Source of the DNA: Rhizophagus sp. LPA8_4_AMF
Lineage: Eukaryota; Glomeromycota; Glomeromycetes; Glomerales; Glomeraceae
DNA: 50,519 nt
NCBI GenBank assembly: GCA_021464525.1
Contig: JADRCO010000131.1
Span: forward strand, 1-50,519
Direction of reading: 5' to 3'
How positions within the stretch are numbered: position 1 is the stretch's first letter; every line of letters starts with the position of its first letter. Both the position numbers and the translations under genes were made by a program. Under the pieces are notes generated by a model, which worked only from the letters and a program-made list of their open reading frames with translations, made no database searches and had not been told where the DNA came from. Positions 1-11,554 of this stretch are shown here, in pieces.

Positions 1-880
1 ATTTTTTTATTAAAACAGTTAAAAAATGTTGCGAAATATTTTTTAACATGTAAATTAATTAGTAAAAAACGTTTGCAACATTTTTTTATTAAAAGTTAAA
101 AAATGTTGCAAAATATTTTTTAACATGTAAATTATAACTGAAAAAATGTTTTACAACATTTTTTATCAAAACAGTTAAAAAACGTTGCAAAATATTTTCT
201 AATATGTAAATTAATAATAAAAAAAGTTTCACAACATTTTTTTATTAAAACAGTTAAAAAACATTGCGAAACATTTTTTAATATGTAAATTAATAAATAA
301 AAAAACATCTTGCAATATTTTTTTATTAAAACAGTTAAAAACTATTGCGAAATATCTTTTAATATGTAAATTAATTAGTAAAAAAATGGTTCACAACTTT
401 TTTTATTAAAACAGTTAAAAAAATATTGTGAAACATTTTTTAACATGTAAATTAATTAGTAAAAAAACGTTTCACAACATTTTTTTATTAAAAGTTAAAA
501 AATGTTACGAAACATTTTTTAACATGTAAATTAATAATAAAAAATGTTTCACATCATTTTTTATTAAAACAAAAAATATTGCGAGATGTTTTTAACATGT
601 AAATTAATAATAAAAAAACGTTTCACAACATTTTTTTATCAAAACAGTTAAAAAATATTGTAAAACGTTTTTTAACATGTAAATTAATAAATAAAAAAAC
701 ATTTTGCAATATTTTTTAAATAAATAAAAAACGGTTTGCAACATTTTTTTATTAAAAGTTAAAAACGTTGTGAAAACGTTTTTTAATAATAATTTAATAA
801 AAAAAAACGTTTTTCGCAAACATTTTTAATTGTTTTAACAAAAAATATCGCAAAACATTTTTTATTAAGTAATTAAATAA
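1..880. repeat. ~79-bp AT-rich satellite, 10-11 diverged copies
   Basis: The segment is an array of imperfect units about 75-86 bp long. Each unit holds the phrase AACATGTAAATTAAT, seen near 48, 122, 203, 281, 361, 447, 520, 594 and 677. Each also holds two palindromic blocks built on AAAAATGTTGCGAAACATTTTT and on a CGTTTGCAACATTT core. The array runs off the left edge, so its full length is unknown. Copies differ by point changes and 1-5 bp indels. The short minus-strand ORF across 604-819 is low-complexity translation of the repeat and is not a gene. Confidence 0.85.
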
Positions 881-3340
881 ATTTCATAAAAAAAATGCAT
901 TTTTTTAATAAAAAATGTTGCAAAACATTGAAAACTAAAAATCAGTAAATCAGTTTGATTTTTAGTAATTACTGGTCAGTTTCAGTTTTGGCAATTATCG
1001 AACTGAACTGTACTGATCAGAGCTCTATAAATAACTTTTTGCAAATTTAGCCAAATTTAGCCTAATGTCATACTTTTGAGTTTCACAAATTGGGTCAAAT
1101 TTTACAAAGTCATCATATATTTTTGAGCAAATTGACCCTATTTTTGGTATAATATGTGAAATTTTTTTTATTAATTTAATATATATAAAAATGTAATAAA
1201 CATATTAAATACATAAAAATATGTAAAAATATGTTAAAACTTAAAACATGTTAAAATACATTATAATAAAGTTGTTTTTTATTAAATAATAGCGTTATCT
1301 TAATGCAAATTAATTATAATGGTAAAATTACTATAATAATTATATTATGTAATTTAATTTCAGAAGTATATAAGACATGTCACATTTTTTGCATTTTGCA
1401 TACATGTTCTACATATGTGTCTGTGTAAATTAAAAAAATTATATAATAAACTAAAATTCCTAAGGGATATGATAGCTGTCATCTATAAATAACATTAATC
1501 CAAAATTTTAAAATTTCATTTATTTATATTATATAACTTATTTTATAGTACTTTATTCTATACTTTTCATCAAATTGACGAATTACTAATTAAATTGTAT
1601 TTTGACAGACATAATATATTTTGACAGATATAATTAATTCATAGTAATTTTATAATAAATAGTGAATTGATCTGTTCACTAAAATGCGACATAATTAATT
1701 AGCAGAAAAGTATATTTTATTCATTGCCGCATAAGTGGCAAAATTTTTTTGTCATATTACATGGAATTTTTATGGATTTTCCATAGAATTTTACAAAATC
1801 CACAAAAATTCCATTAAAATTAGTCTGAATTTTCAAATTTTTACTATGATTATTTATTAAAATTGTCAGAGTTTAACCCATAATATTGTTTTAAATTCTT
1901 ATATAATTCTATAAAATAAACTGATAGAAATGTGCATTACATATTGCACTATCATTTTATCAGTAATTTTTTTTTATTATATTTAATTAATGATTATAAA
2001 AGTTTAAAGTTATTTAATATTACTATTGTTTATAGATGATAGCCACCATAAGAATAATTAAAGTATTTTTTTTTTTAAAAGAAAATTTCTTTTACAATAG
2101 AAGTTTTACACCAATTGATTAATTTTAAGTTTATTTTACAAAGAAAATTTTTAAAAATTTTATGAAGTCATATTTTAAATTTTAGCAAATTGCATATAAA
2201 TTTGGATGTTATAATTGAGTTTTATTGATTTTGAAAGAAGCAAAAAGTGCTTAAATTTATGCAGATCAGTTATGACCTGTATATAAGATGTCTGGGGTCT
2301 TCCATTAGCATCTAGCAGTATCCAATCAACTTAGCTTCTTAGAGGAAATAGGGATTTTACATGATTTTCTTTAATTATTTCATTTTGTTTTGTTTTCAAT
2401 ATGTCTTAATTATTGCTTTTATGTAAGTGAACAAGATTGCACTGCTATATAATTAAATAAAAAAAATTATTTTACATAATAACTCACTATTCAGTAATTG
2501 TAGAAAAATGATCTATAGCTTATTTGAATTCTCTTATTAAAGCTTTTGAATGGTATTAAAATCATTTTTCTAACATCATCAATAAATAGTGAGTAATAAT
2601 TTTACTAGAATTTTACTTTATTATGTAATTATATTACTACTCTTGAGATTATATGCAATGCATGGATATATTCAAATCCTTACAACAATTTTAGGAATCC
2701 ATCGGATGAATAAATTCTTTATGGACTAGCAATTTTCTATTATTGTAATGATTTATAAAATCCTATTTGTTTAATAAAATTAAATTTTTAATGTAGTAAA
2801 AAATATTAGTTTGAAAAAAATGAAAAAAAAAAATTAATAATAATTTCTATCTATTGATTGATATTATTAAATTATAATTCTACTAATTTTATTATGGATT
2901 GTAGTATTTCAATATATTAAGATTTGATTGTAATTACTTTACTTATAAAATATTTTATAATGCATAAATATATATATACTTTAATACTTAGTTAATAAAA
3001 TATAATTGCAATTTTATAACTCGTAATTTTAATATTTTTATATTAAAAAATTGGTAAAGTTGATTAATAAAGAAAAAAATTAGAGTAAGGTAAGTAAGTA
3101 AGTTTATATATAAATATTAAAATTATTATAACTTTACTTAGTAATATTATTAAAATAAGTATCTTTTCTTTTGAGATTACCTTTATTTAAATATTATATT
3201 GGTTAGTTTAAAGTACATTCTTATCGTTATTCTTCTTTAATTAATTTGATTTTTATCAAATTGTATTAGTATATTGGTATATTTCATTCAGACCTTCACA
3301 ATATGTTTATTTAGTGTTTGGTAAATTCAAAAATTAAAAG
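881..3340. other. gene-poor AT-rich spacer
   Basis: I see no supportable gene. Around 930-1030 there is a phrase rich in CAGTTT/AACTGA repeats ending in GATCAGAGCTCTA, which resembles the end of a degenerate transposon, but I could not find a partner end. The inverted repeat at 2482-2594 is listed separately. Confidence 0.6.
2482..2594. mobile_element. 113-bp inverted-repeat (MITE-like) element
   Basis: ACTCACTATT at 2482-2491 is matched by AATAGTGAGT at 2585-2594. An inner arm TAGAAAAATGAT (2501-2512) pairs with ATCATTTTTCTA (2561-2572). The arms are separated by unequal spacers (9 and 12 nt) and a ~48-nt loop. No coding sequence is present. The structure fits a small non-autonomous DNA transposon, but no convincing target-site duplication is visible, because the flanks are themselves AT-rich and near-palindromic. 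Confidence 0.5.
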
Positions 3341-3880
3341 CCATTTATGATGACAAACGTTTTATTGCTCTTAGCAAATAACAATCTAGAAGTTTCAGAT
3401 CTCTCACCCATGAAACATTTCTGTAAACGTCCAGAGCCAAATATATGGAGCATTATTAAATCCCACATTGAACAAATTGTTTTTGTTTGGGAACAGGCTT
3501 ATCTACTAAGAGACTTCAGGTTGATATTGTTCGTGCAATGAAATCACCTTTATATCTGCCAGTAAGTCTATGGCGGAAACCATTTTCAACATCGCAGACA
3601 TCAAGATACTCATAATGTACTTTTCTTTTCAAAAAACCGGGATCCCCATACCTTTGATGGTATTCCAAAGGTTTTAAAAAGTGACTGGTAAATATATGTG
3701 CCATCCTCAACTGAGTGATGGTTAAAGTAGACATGACATGATTTAATCCAAGGAGAATTTGAATTTAATCCATCATCTACATTTTTTACATTAGTTCAAT
3801 AATTAATCTCGATTCTATATAAGTACCAATATCTTCTCCTGATCATAAGGTTTCATTCTCAAAACCGACATGTAAACGTT
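3341..3880. other. possible decayed coding sequence, unrecognised
   Basis: Two short open frames, + 3347-3541 and - 3516-3734, overlap tail to tail. The sequence is less AT-rich than its surroundings, which suggests former coding sequence. I recognise no domain in either frame, and neither has clear splice sites linking it to other exons. It may be part of the same relic as the Sel1-like fragment downstream. Confidence 0.25.
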
Positions 3881-3931
3881 AACGTTCTTAATCCTAATTA
3901 AATTTCTTTTTTCTTCATCGAAAACGCTTTT

Positions 3932-4157
3932 GCATTTCGAGATTTTCTCTGTTACTCAGTGGAATTGAACTGAAATAAAGCATTTAATGTTATTATACTG
4001 TGTAATCTCTCAGCAGAAAGTCTGTTCAAATGAATGAGAGCTCTTATATGAAAATGGCGAAGGAACTAGTTTATTGGTAACCAATAAAGCAGCAGAAATC
4101 GGAAGTAAATATGCGATGTTCATATATTCCCAATCTGCACCAGAAAGTGAGGAATAA
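3932..4157 (+). pseudogene. Sel1-like repeat relic
   Basis: In the + frame, 4041-4157 reads LLYENGEGTS, then NKAAEIGSKYAMFIYSQ and a short tail to a TAA. The spacing Y-x-x-G-x-G-T, then N-K-A, is that of a Sel1-like (SLR) repeat. A second diverged unit lies at about 3932-3990 (CYSVELN, an in-frame TGA, then NKAFNV). No start codon, splice sites or continuous frame join the pieces. Sel1-like proteins are strongly expanded in Glomeromycotina (family knowledge), so a decayed copy is plausible. Only two degraded units are visible, so the call is tentative. Confidence 0.4.
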
Positions 4158-4416
4158 AAGGTTCCGTTTTGACACCAGTGTTATTATCCTGACCTGATAA
4201 TATACGGTCAGTTGGCCAGAAACCGTAACATTGTTGCAACTACAATAAAGAAAGAAATGTTTAAGACGGATTAAGTAAGAAGGCGCATTTGTGGGAAGAT
4301 TATATCGATATTATCCCGCTGATCTAGATTGACTGTTAATCGCTTCCATCTTTCATATTGTTATAGAAATTCCTTCCCTATAAAATAAAACAAAATAGTT
4401 TTAGTAATTGTCGACA

Positions 4417-4817
4417 ATGAAACCCACAAAATTCTCCTCTGCTACTACCATTCAACCTGAAAAATCTAAGTTATTAAATTTACTTCGAAGAGTTAATGCC
4501 GTAAACAAATCCACTTCGATTTCCAATAATGAAATTCAAAATAAAAAAATGAAAATGCCATTAACAAAAAAAGGCATTAAAAAATTCAAAGATAAATTAA
4601 AATATACACAAAAACTTAAACAACTTGAATTAAAAAAACAATTACTAAAAGAGAAGGAAAAAGAACAAGCAGGTTAGCAACTACTACGATTTGTATATTT
4701 AAATAATAAATATATCATAATTATCGAACTTTGTGATTTTTTGTAGATAAAGAGAAAGCGAAGCAAACTAATTTCGAAAAAAATTTACAATATTTTACTT
4801 TTCAACGAACAAAGTAA
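4417..4817 (+). CDS. small lysine-rich protein, unknown function (2 exons, 108 aa)
   Basis: Exons 4417-4672 and 4747-4817, joined across a 74-nt GT-AG intron in phase 1. The start is the ATG at 4417; the upstream TTG in the same frame is not a likely start. I do not recognise a family. The N-terminal third is Ser/Thr/Asn-rich. Residues ~45-95 are very rich in Lys, Leu and Gln, with a heptad-like pattern suggesting a charged helix or coiled coil. The C-terminus ends NLQYFTFQRTK, a compact motif that looks conserved in style. No signal peptide or membrane segment is visible. A basic nuclear or nucleolar protein would fit, but that is inference only. It is convergent with the SYLF gene, with ~310 bp between them. 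Confidence 0.6.
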
Positions 4818-5127
4818 ATCAATGATTGTGTGTTCAAGAAATAATTTTCAACCCTTTACGCATGTTTAATTAGATTCAATAAAATAACATTTTAAAGAAT
4901 GTAAATGAGAATTGTTTTAATGTTTATTGCTTGTATATGAAAATATATATATATATATATATATATAAAATAATTATATATTATAGTTCATTTCAATAAG
5001 TATATATAAAAAAAACAAAGCCTACTTTCAAATCTTGAATAACCTCGGAATGAATATAAAAAAAGTGAGAAATGCTAAAACGAAAGAAATGCTTTATCTA
5101 ATACTAATGCTAAAAAATAAAAATAAA

Positions 5128-6074
5128 TTAACGTGATTCTCTTTCTTCAGCTTTCTTGATAGTTTCGTACAATACACTAATAGAACTTGGAGCTTTATCG
5201 GTTTTACCGGATAAAATTTCTTCAGCGGAAATTTCTTTACCATAGAAGGTCTTATTTGCATCTTTACGTTCAATAATAATTGTTCCTTCAACTGATACGC
5301 CCGCAAAGAGGCCTTTTGATTTACTATATGAGAAGAGAGCTGCACCTTCATATAAAGAACCAGAGTATTCCTGTCCAAAACCAACAGGACCTGCTGAAAC
5401 CGAAAGGTTTCCTCCTAAGGTAACATTTTCTCCACGACAAAAAGCTTTAACAGCATCTTCAGTGTTAAGAACAATAACAAAATCAGTTACGTCGGCACCT
5501 AGTTGTGCACCGAATCCAACACCACCGATATTAATCAATGATGGACAAGACCAGCCTCCATCGGGAAGTCTTTTAAGGAAAGAAAAAAAAAAATATTTAG
5601 TTGAATCGCGCAAAAATTAGAATCCACAGTAAAATTACGAATAACTTACTTTGCAACAACTAAGCCTGAACCCATGCGGCCTGACCAGAAGAAACCTGCT
5701 TTGATAGCAGTAAAGATAGCTAATCCTTTAGCATTGCATATGACATCTTTTGGAATTACATTATCCAATCCACCTTCGGCCTTTTCGAGATCAGTGAACC
5801 CAGACAAAATTTTAGCAGCCTTTTGAACCTGCGAAACAAAGTCGGCAGGCAAAGGAGAGTTCACATTATTGTTCGTAGCAGTTTTTTGAATATCGTTCGT
5901 GACCTCAGTTGCAATACTTCTGGCCCTTTCTACACCATAATCGACTTTAGATGATACGCCTGGAAATTTTTCTTTTAACCCAATGAAATACTCGGACACT
6001 TTTGCTGTTACATTTGCAGTAGTCGTTTGTGGGGTAGAAGCAGCCGTATTGGCAGTTTCGGTAGTTGAAGCCAT
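5128..6074 (-). CDS. SYLF-domain (Ysc84/SH3YL1-type) lipid-binding protein
   Basis: Two exons, 6074-5650 and 5569-5128, give 288 aa. The intron (5649-5570) is GTAAGT...AAG, phase 2. Residues ~1-35 are a low-complexity Thr/Ala/Ser leader. The rest is a SYLF (DUF500) domain: IPKDVICNAKGLAIF, then GFFWSGRMGSGLVVAKLPDG across the splice junction, then GGVGFGAQLGADVTDFVIVL and GLFAGVSVEG. These are the diagnostic SYLF blocks. The family binds phosphoinositides and acts at actin patches and endocytic membranes. Yeast Ysc84 has a C-terminal SH3 domain, which is absent here; the protein ends shortly after the SYLF domain, like many fungal SYLF-only paralogues. The promoter region upstream carries a TCACGTGA box about 620 bp away. 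Confidence 0.9.
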
Positions 6075-6790
6075 TTGAAAATTATTATTATTTTTTTTTT
6101 TAACGGGTTATTACTATCTTTGCTGTTGAAAAGAATTCCTCGGGTTTTTGATTTCCTGGGAAAATTTTTTAACAGTGAAAGGGAAAAAAGACGACTATTT
6201 ATATTTGATATTTGATATTCTATTATAGTATATCACCTCATCCCAAAAAAGTAATAAAGTACGTCATGTTTGTGGAAATTTCGCGTGAAAATTTTTAAAG
6301 TTACATGTGTGTTTTTATTTCAGTTTTACCCGTAAAAATTTGTTGACCGAATTTGTATTATTATGAATTATCCTATAAGCTTCTTGGAAAATCCCATGAG
6401 CGTACAAAGTTCATATGTTAATTTGACAAAAGCAGATTACAATTAAAAAAATTAACGCCTTTGATAAATGATTAATTAGTTGGCGGGGATTTGGGCTGTT
6501 TTTCTTACACAAGCCAAGTTGTTTTTGACAGCTGATCTTATAAATTTGAATTGAAGATCCTCCAGAAACATATCATAATTTTCAACATATAAACATGTGC
6601 GTGGCTGAATGGCTTGTAATAGTCTATTGATGAATTAATATAATGTTAATCATTAACATTTGACATTTGTATGAAGATCAAGATCATATCATTTAGTCAC
6701 GTGATCCATAACATAATAAATTACTGATATCACACGGGGACCAGTTGATATCACGAACCTATATATTACCATTACCTAATTTGTTATAAA
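6075..6790. other. intergenic spacer upstream of the SYLF gene
   Basis: No gene is apparent. The stretch serves as the 5' flank of the minus-strand SYLF gene and the 3' flank of the EngB gene. It contains a perfect TCACGTGA palindrome at 6697-6704. The rest is AT-rich without recognisable structure. Confidence 0.6.
6697..6704. promoter_or_regulatory. TCACGTGA E-box palindrome
   Basis: An 8-bp palindrome with a CACGTG core, the site bound by Cbf1-type bHLH factors in fungi (family knowledge). It lies 620 bp upstream of the SYLF start, so its target is uncertain. The same octamer occurs 68 bp upstream of the U1-C gene. Confidence 0.35.
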
Positions 6791-8196
<1,406 letters not shown>

Positions 8197-8343
8197 TTTA
8201 TATATTTATAAAAAAGACAGCAAAAAGAGAATTTTTTTAGATAATCTATGATCGACATAATTATTTGCTAAGCCACCGAGTCTAATTTATAAACACACTG
8301 AAAAATTTTCACGATTTTTTCAAATTATCATACAGTATATAAA
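8197..8343. promoter_or_regulatory. bidirectional promoter interval, EngB GTPase / bL33m
   Basis: Only ~147 bp separate the EngB start codon (minus) from the split start codon of bL33m (plus). Both 5' ends must lie here, so the two genes very probably share a promoter. The sequence is AT-rich, and I see no clear TATA box or known factor site. Confidence 0.55.
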
Positions 8344-8739
8344 AGTAAGTCAAATGAAAATTTCTCTTCGCTGAAATAATTTATTCTATTAATATATATA
8401 TTTTATATATAATTTATATATGAAGTGGCAAAGAAAGCTAAAGCAAGGTAATAATTTTAAATAAAATATTATCATCGAGAAAGCTAATTTAATTCAATTA
8501 ATTTTTAGGACAACAATAGTAAGGCTTGTTTCATCAGCTGGTACGGGATATTTCTTTACAAGAATTAGACCACGTCAGTTACCAAAATTATCATTTGTCA
8601 AATTCGATCCGAAAGGTATAATTTATATTTTCTTTTAAAAAAAATTTATTTAAAAAATTCTGATTACTATTTTTTTTTTCTTTTATATATACATGAAGTT
8701 GGTAGAAGAGTTTTATTTACCGAACAAAAGAATAGATAA
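8344..8739 (+). CDS. mitochondrial large-subunit ribosomal protein bL33m
   Basis: Four segments, 8344, 8426-8447, 8509-8615 and 8699-8739, give 56 aa. The frame reads MAKKAKARTTIVRLVSSAGT, then GYFFTRIRPRQLPKLSFVK and FDPKVGRRVLFTEQKNR, an unmistakable bL33 of normal length. There is no ATG in this frame in the genomic sequence. The only in-phase solution uses the strong donor GTAAGT at 8345 and the AG at 8424-8425, which joins A8344 to TG8426-8427 and creates the ATG. The start codon is therefore interrupted by an 81-nt intron. The later introns are 61 and 83 nt. The out-of-frame ATG at 8420 would be removed by splicing. It is a component of the mitochondrial 50S-type subunit, divergent from EngB and convergent with NDUFB7. 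Confidence 0.92.
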
Positions 8740-8860
8740 ATAATTCGATAATTTTTTATTTTTTAATAAAATATTGATAATAACTTTTTGTTACTGATAA
8801 GAGTTTTAAATATTAAAATATTATCTATTATATTTTTTCGGGATCAGTAAAAGAGAAAAT

Positions 8861-9212
8861 TTAAAATTGAACTTTATTTTCCAATTTCGATTGTTCCTCT
8901 TTCTTTTTTTGTTTCTCAAGAAGGCGCATTCTTTTCATATAACTTATTATCACAAAAAACAATCATTAACACGTACCCATTTAAAAAAAAAAAAATTACA
9001 TATTTTACTACAAAGGAAAATCGCAAAACTCACTCTTCATATTGACATTTTTCCCATGAATGTTTTTCATCTTCACATTTCCATGGTAAATACCAAGTTT
9101 CAGTACGGCATTTATTTAATGATATCAGTAAATGTGCACAATAATCTCTATATCCTAATGGAAGTTTTGCTTCAGCCATTTCTTTTTGCGTAGCTATCAT
9201 TTCTATATTCAT
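8861..9212 (-). CDS. NDUFB7: complex I subunit NDUFB7 (B18), twin CX9C
   Basis: Exons 9212-9034 and 8942-8861 give 86 aa; the intron is 91 nt, phase 2 (GTGAGT...AAG). The protein carries LPLGYRDYCAHLLISLNKC followed by LPWKCEDEKHSWEKCQYE, giving two CX9C pairs exactly spaced. These are the Mia40-imported hallmark of NDUFB7/B18, an accessory subunit of mitochondrial NADH dehydrogenase on the intermembrane-space side. The C-terminal exon is a charged helix rich in Lys, Glu and Gln, ending shorter than the animal protein (~137 aa). Its start lies 227 bp from the divergent U1-C gene, and a TCACGTGA box sits between them. Confidence 0.92.
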
Positions 9213-9364
9213 TTTAATAAATTAAAAATTTGTTAAAAATAATTTTTTAGGCAAGGAAAACAAATAAAAAACCTGGAGGTCCATCTGAGGTCATCTTTAA
9301 TTTTATGCTGATAGAAAAAAAAATTTAGCTTTTTTGAAACTTATATAATTTTAGGTTTGAATCC

Positions 9365-9372
9365 TCACGTGA
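9365..9372. promoter_or_regulatory. TCACGTGA palindrome between NDUFB7 and U1-C
   Basis: A perfect CACGTG-core octamer located 68 bp upstream of the U1-C start codon and 153 bp upstream of the NDUFB7 start codon, in the middle of their shared 227-bp interval. This position is good for a Cbf1-type site acting on both genes. Function is inferred from the motif and its position only. Confidence 0.45.
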
Positions 9373-9439
9373 TTCAGATATGAAAGGTAAATCGAATTGT
9401 TGAATTATTTTGTTAGTTTTTTAATACTTTATTTGAATA

Positions 9440-10600
9440 ATGCCGAAATATTATTGTGGTAAGTTTATAAAATCCATTTGTTTCTTTTTTTTCTTGTCAT
9501 GAAAACTTCTAATAACAACGATCCTTTAGATTACTGCGATGTATACCTTACGCACGGTAAATATTTTTTATTTTTAGTTTTTTTCTTTGGATTTAAAAGA
9601 AGTGATAATACTTATTTGCATTTTTGTTAGATTCCTCTTCAGTGAGGAAAGCTCACAATAATGGCAAAAATCATATTATGAACGTAAGGAACTATTATGC
9701 TGGTAAGTGATATTTAAAAAAACCGCTTTTTATCAAATTTCGAATGATAATCAAACTTTCGTAATATTATTATCACATGGATCAATAGAATTAGGGCAAG
9801 ATAAAGCACAAGCAATTATTGACGAAATCACAAAGGCATATGAACGAGCTGGACAATCAGGTAAAATTTATTTCTATATGAATAAAATTTTATATAAATC
9901 TTGTTAGTAATTTACTTTTCTTTCAGGATTTCCACCTCAATATGGATATGTTCCTGGTATTCCACCAACGCCGGCTCCGGCAGTCCCAGTTGCAGCAGCT
10001 CCTCAATTTGGCGGTAAATTACATACACTTTTCTTGTTTTTTCTTATTTAGTATTAAAAGAGTCTCATTTTCTCCATTTTAGCCCCGGCACCAATAATGT
10101 TAGGTCGTCCTCCCACTGGAGTCGGTGCACCTGGCACTGTTCCTGCTCCGGGACTTTCAGCACCACCTCCAGGCATAGGATCAGCACCACCAGGAATGGG
10201 AGCACCTGGAGTTGGAGGTCCACCTTCAAGTGCACCAATGATTGACACTGAAGCATCACCGGGAATTCGACCACCTATAGTTTCACCTACATCGTTGGGT
10301 CCAAATTCAACAATGCCTTCAAATCAACAATATGGTACGCCAACAGGATATATGAGACCTTCAGGTCAAAGTCCAATTGGAGGATATCCCACAACACAAG
10401 GTCCTCCTGGATCTCAAGGTAGTATTCCTCCAGGTAGTGTTCCTCCTGTTTCTGTGCCACCTCCCGGTGGTGCTAATTATCAACAATATCCAGGTGGACA
10501 TTCTTCACAGCATTATCCACCTGCTAGCAATGGATCAAATTCTTCTAGTTCTTTACCACCTCAACCTTCGAGAGGTGTTAAAAGACAAATGGAAGAATAA
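9440..10600 (+). CDS. U1 snRNP protein C (5' splice-site recognition)
   Basis: Six exons (9440-9458, 9530-9556, 9631-9702, 9789-9860, 9927-10013, 10083-10600), all joined in phase 1, give 264 aa. The N-terminus reads [20 protein letters not shown] with C6, C9, H24 and H30, the U1-C-type C2H2 zinc finger with the same spacing as the human protein. It is followed by KAHNNGKNHIMNVRNYYA and the helix IIDEITKAYE. U1-C stabilises pairing of U1 snRNA with the 5' splice site (family knowledge; YHC1 in yeast). The rest (residues ~75-264) is a long Pro/Gly/Ala-rich tail with many GAPG, PPG and PPS repeats, longer than the human tail (159 aa total). It ends in a basic RGVKRQMEE. The first two coding exons are only 19 and 27 nt. 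Confidence 0.95.
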
Positions 10601-11554
10601 ACATACATTTTTCTCATTTATTATTCTTTTTCTTTATTTCAGTACTGACAGATATATGGCAAGTGCATTTTGATTCTTATTATTTAAAAAGTTATATGCT
10701 TACAATTTAAATTGCTTTTAAGTCTTTTACAAATAGAAATTAAAGAAAACTCATTTGTGATGATTTAAATCAGAAAATTTATTGGATGAAATAAGGTTGG
10801 AGAATAAATGATTTTTTTTTTTTACTTATTTCTTATTTATTATATTTAAATTTCATTCATTTTTTCTTTTTTTAAGAAAAAATTAAAGGAAAAAAAGTAA
10901 TAGTAATAAAGCAGTAATTTTGCATATTATAAACATTAATATATAGAAATGTTTTTGTGAATAAATTAATAGATAATAAAGGTATCAATTTTAAATAAAA
11001 AAAAAATAGTTTATAATATATATACAGTATATAATGATATGAATTCTTAATAAAGAGAAAATAATAAAATAAATTTATTCATCGCCCATAATGAATTAGG
11101 GATGTATCGTCTCTGGACAAAATTACGTAATGCCGGCCAAAATTAAAATTTATGACATTTAACAAGGATGTGAAATTAAAAACAATTTAAAAATTATCTA
11201 TTATTCTATTATCCGAAGAAATGTTTAATGAAATAAGAAAAAAATATATAAAAAAATTACCAGTTGCATAATTAATTACGTAGATTTTTTATTAATGATT
11301 ACTTATGGAAATAAAGAAAGTCATTTGGCAATTTATTCTTGTGTTGGGGCGTAAAATTTCATCTATCTTTTTCTGGTCACACTGGCCCATTTATAACGAA
11401 AAAAGGAAAACTATTTAATAAGATCACTGACCATTTATAACAAAAATAGGAAAATAATGGACAGATCTCGGAAAACTTAAATATAGATAAATATCCCAAC
11501 TTTGACTATCATCCTTAAAATTGAAAAATAACTATTGGACAACTTGACAAGCTT
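10601..11554. other. intergenic spacer
   Basis: This is the 3' flank of U1-C and 5' flank of the CsaA-type gene. It is AT-rich with long A and T runs. A short stretch at about 11100-11155 (containing GGACAAAATTACGTAATG and GGCCAAAATT) resembles phrases near 50220-50330 and may be a repeat remnant. I see no gene. Confidence 0.5.

Noticed and set aside
604..819. Phe/Leu/Lys-rich 71-codon ORF in the satellite
   Set aside because: Low-complexity translation of the repeat units.
10054..10274. Antisense Gly/Pro-rich and Leu-rich ORFs over the U1-C tail
   Set aside because: Mirror readings of the repetitive GAPG/PPG coding sequence of U1-C.
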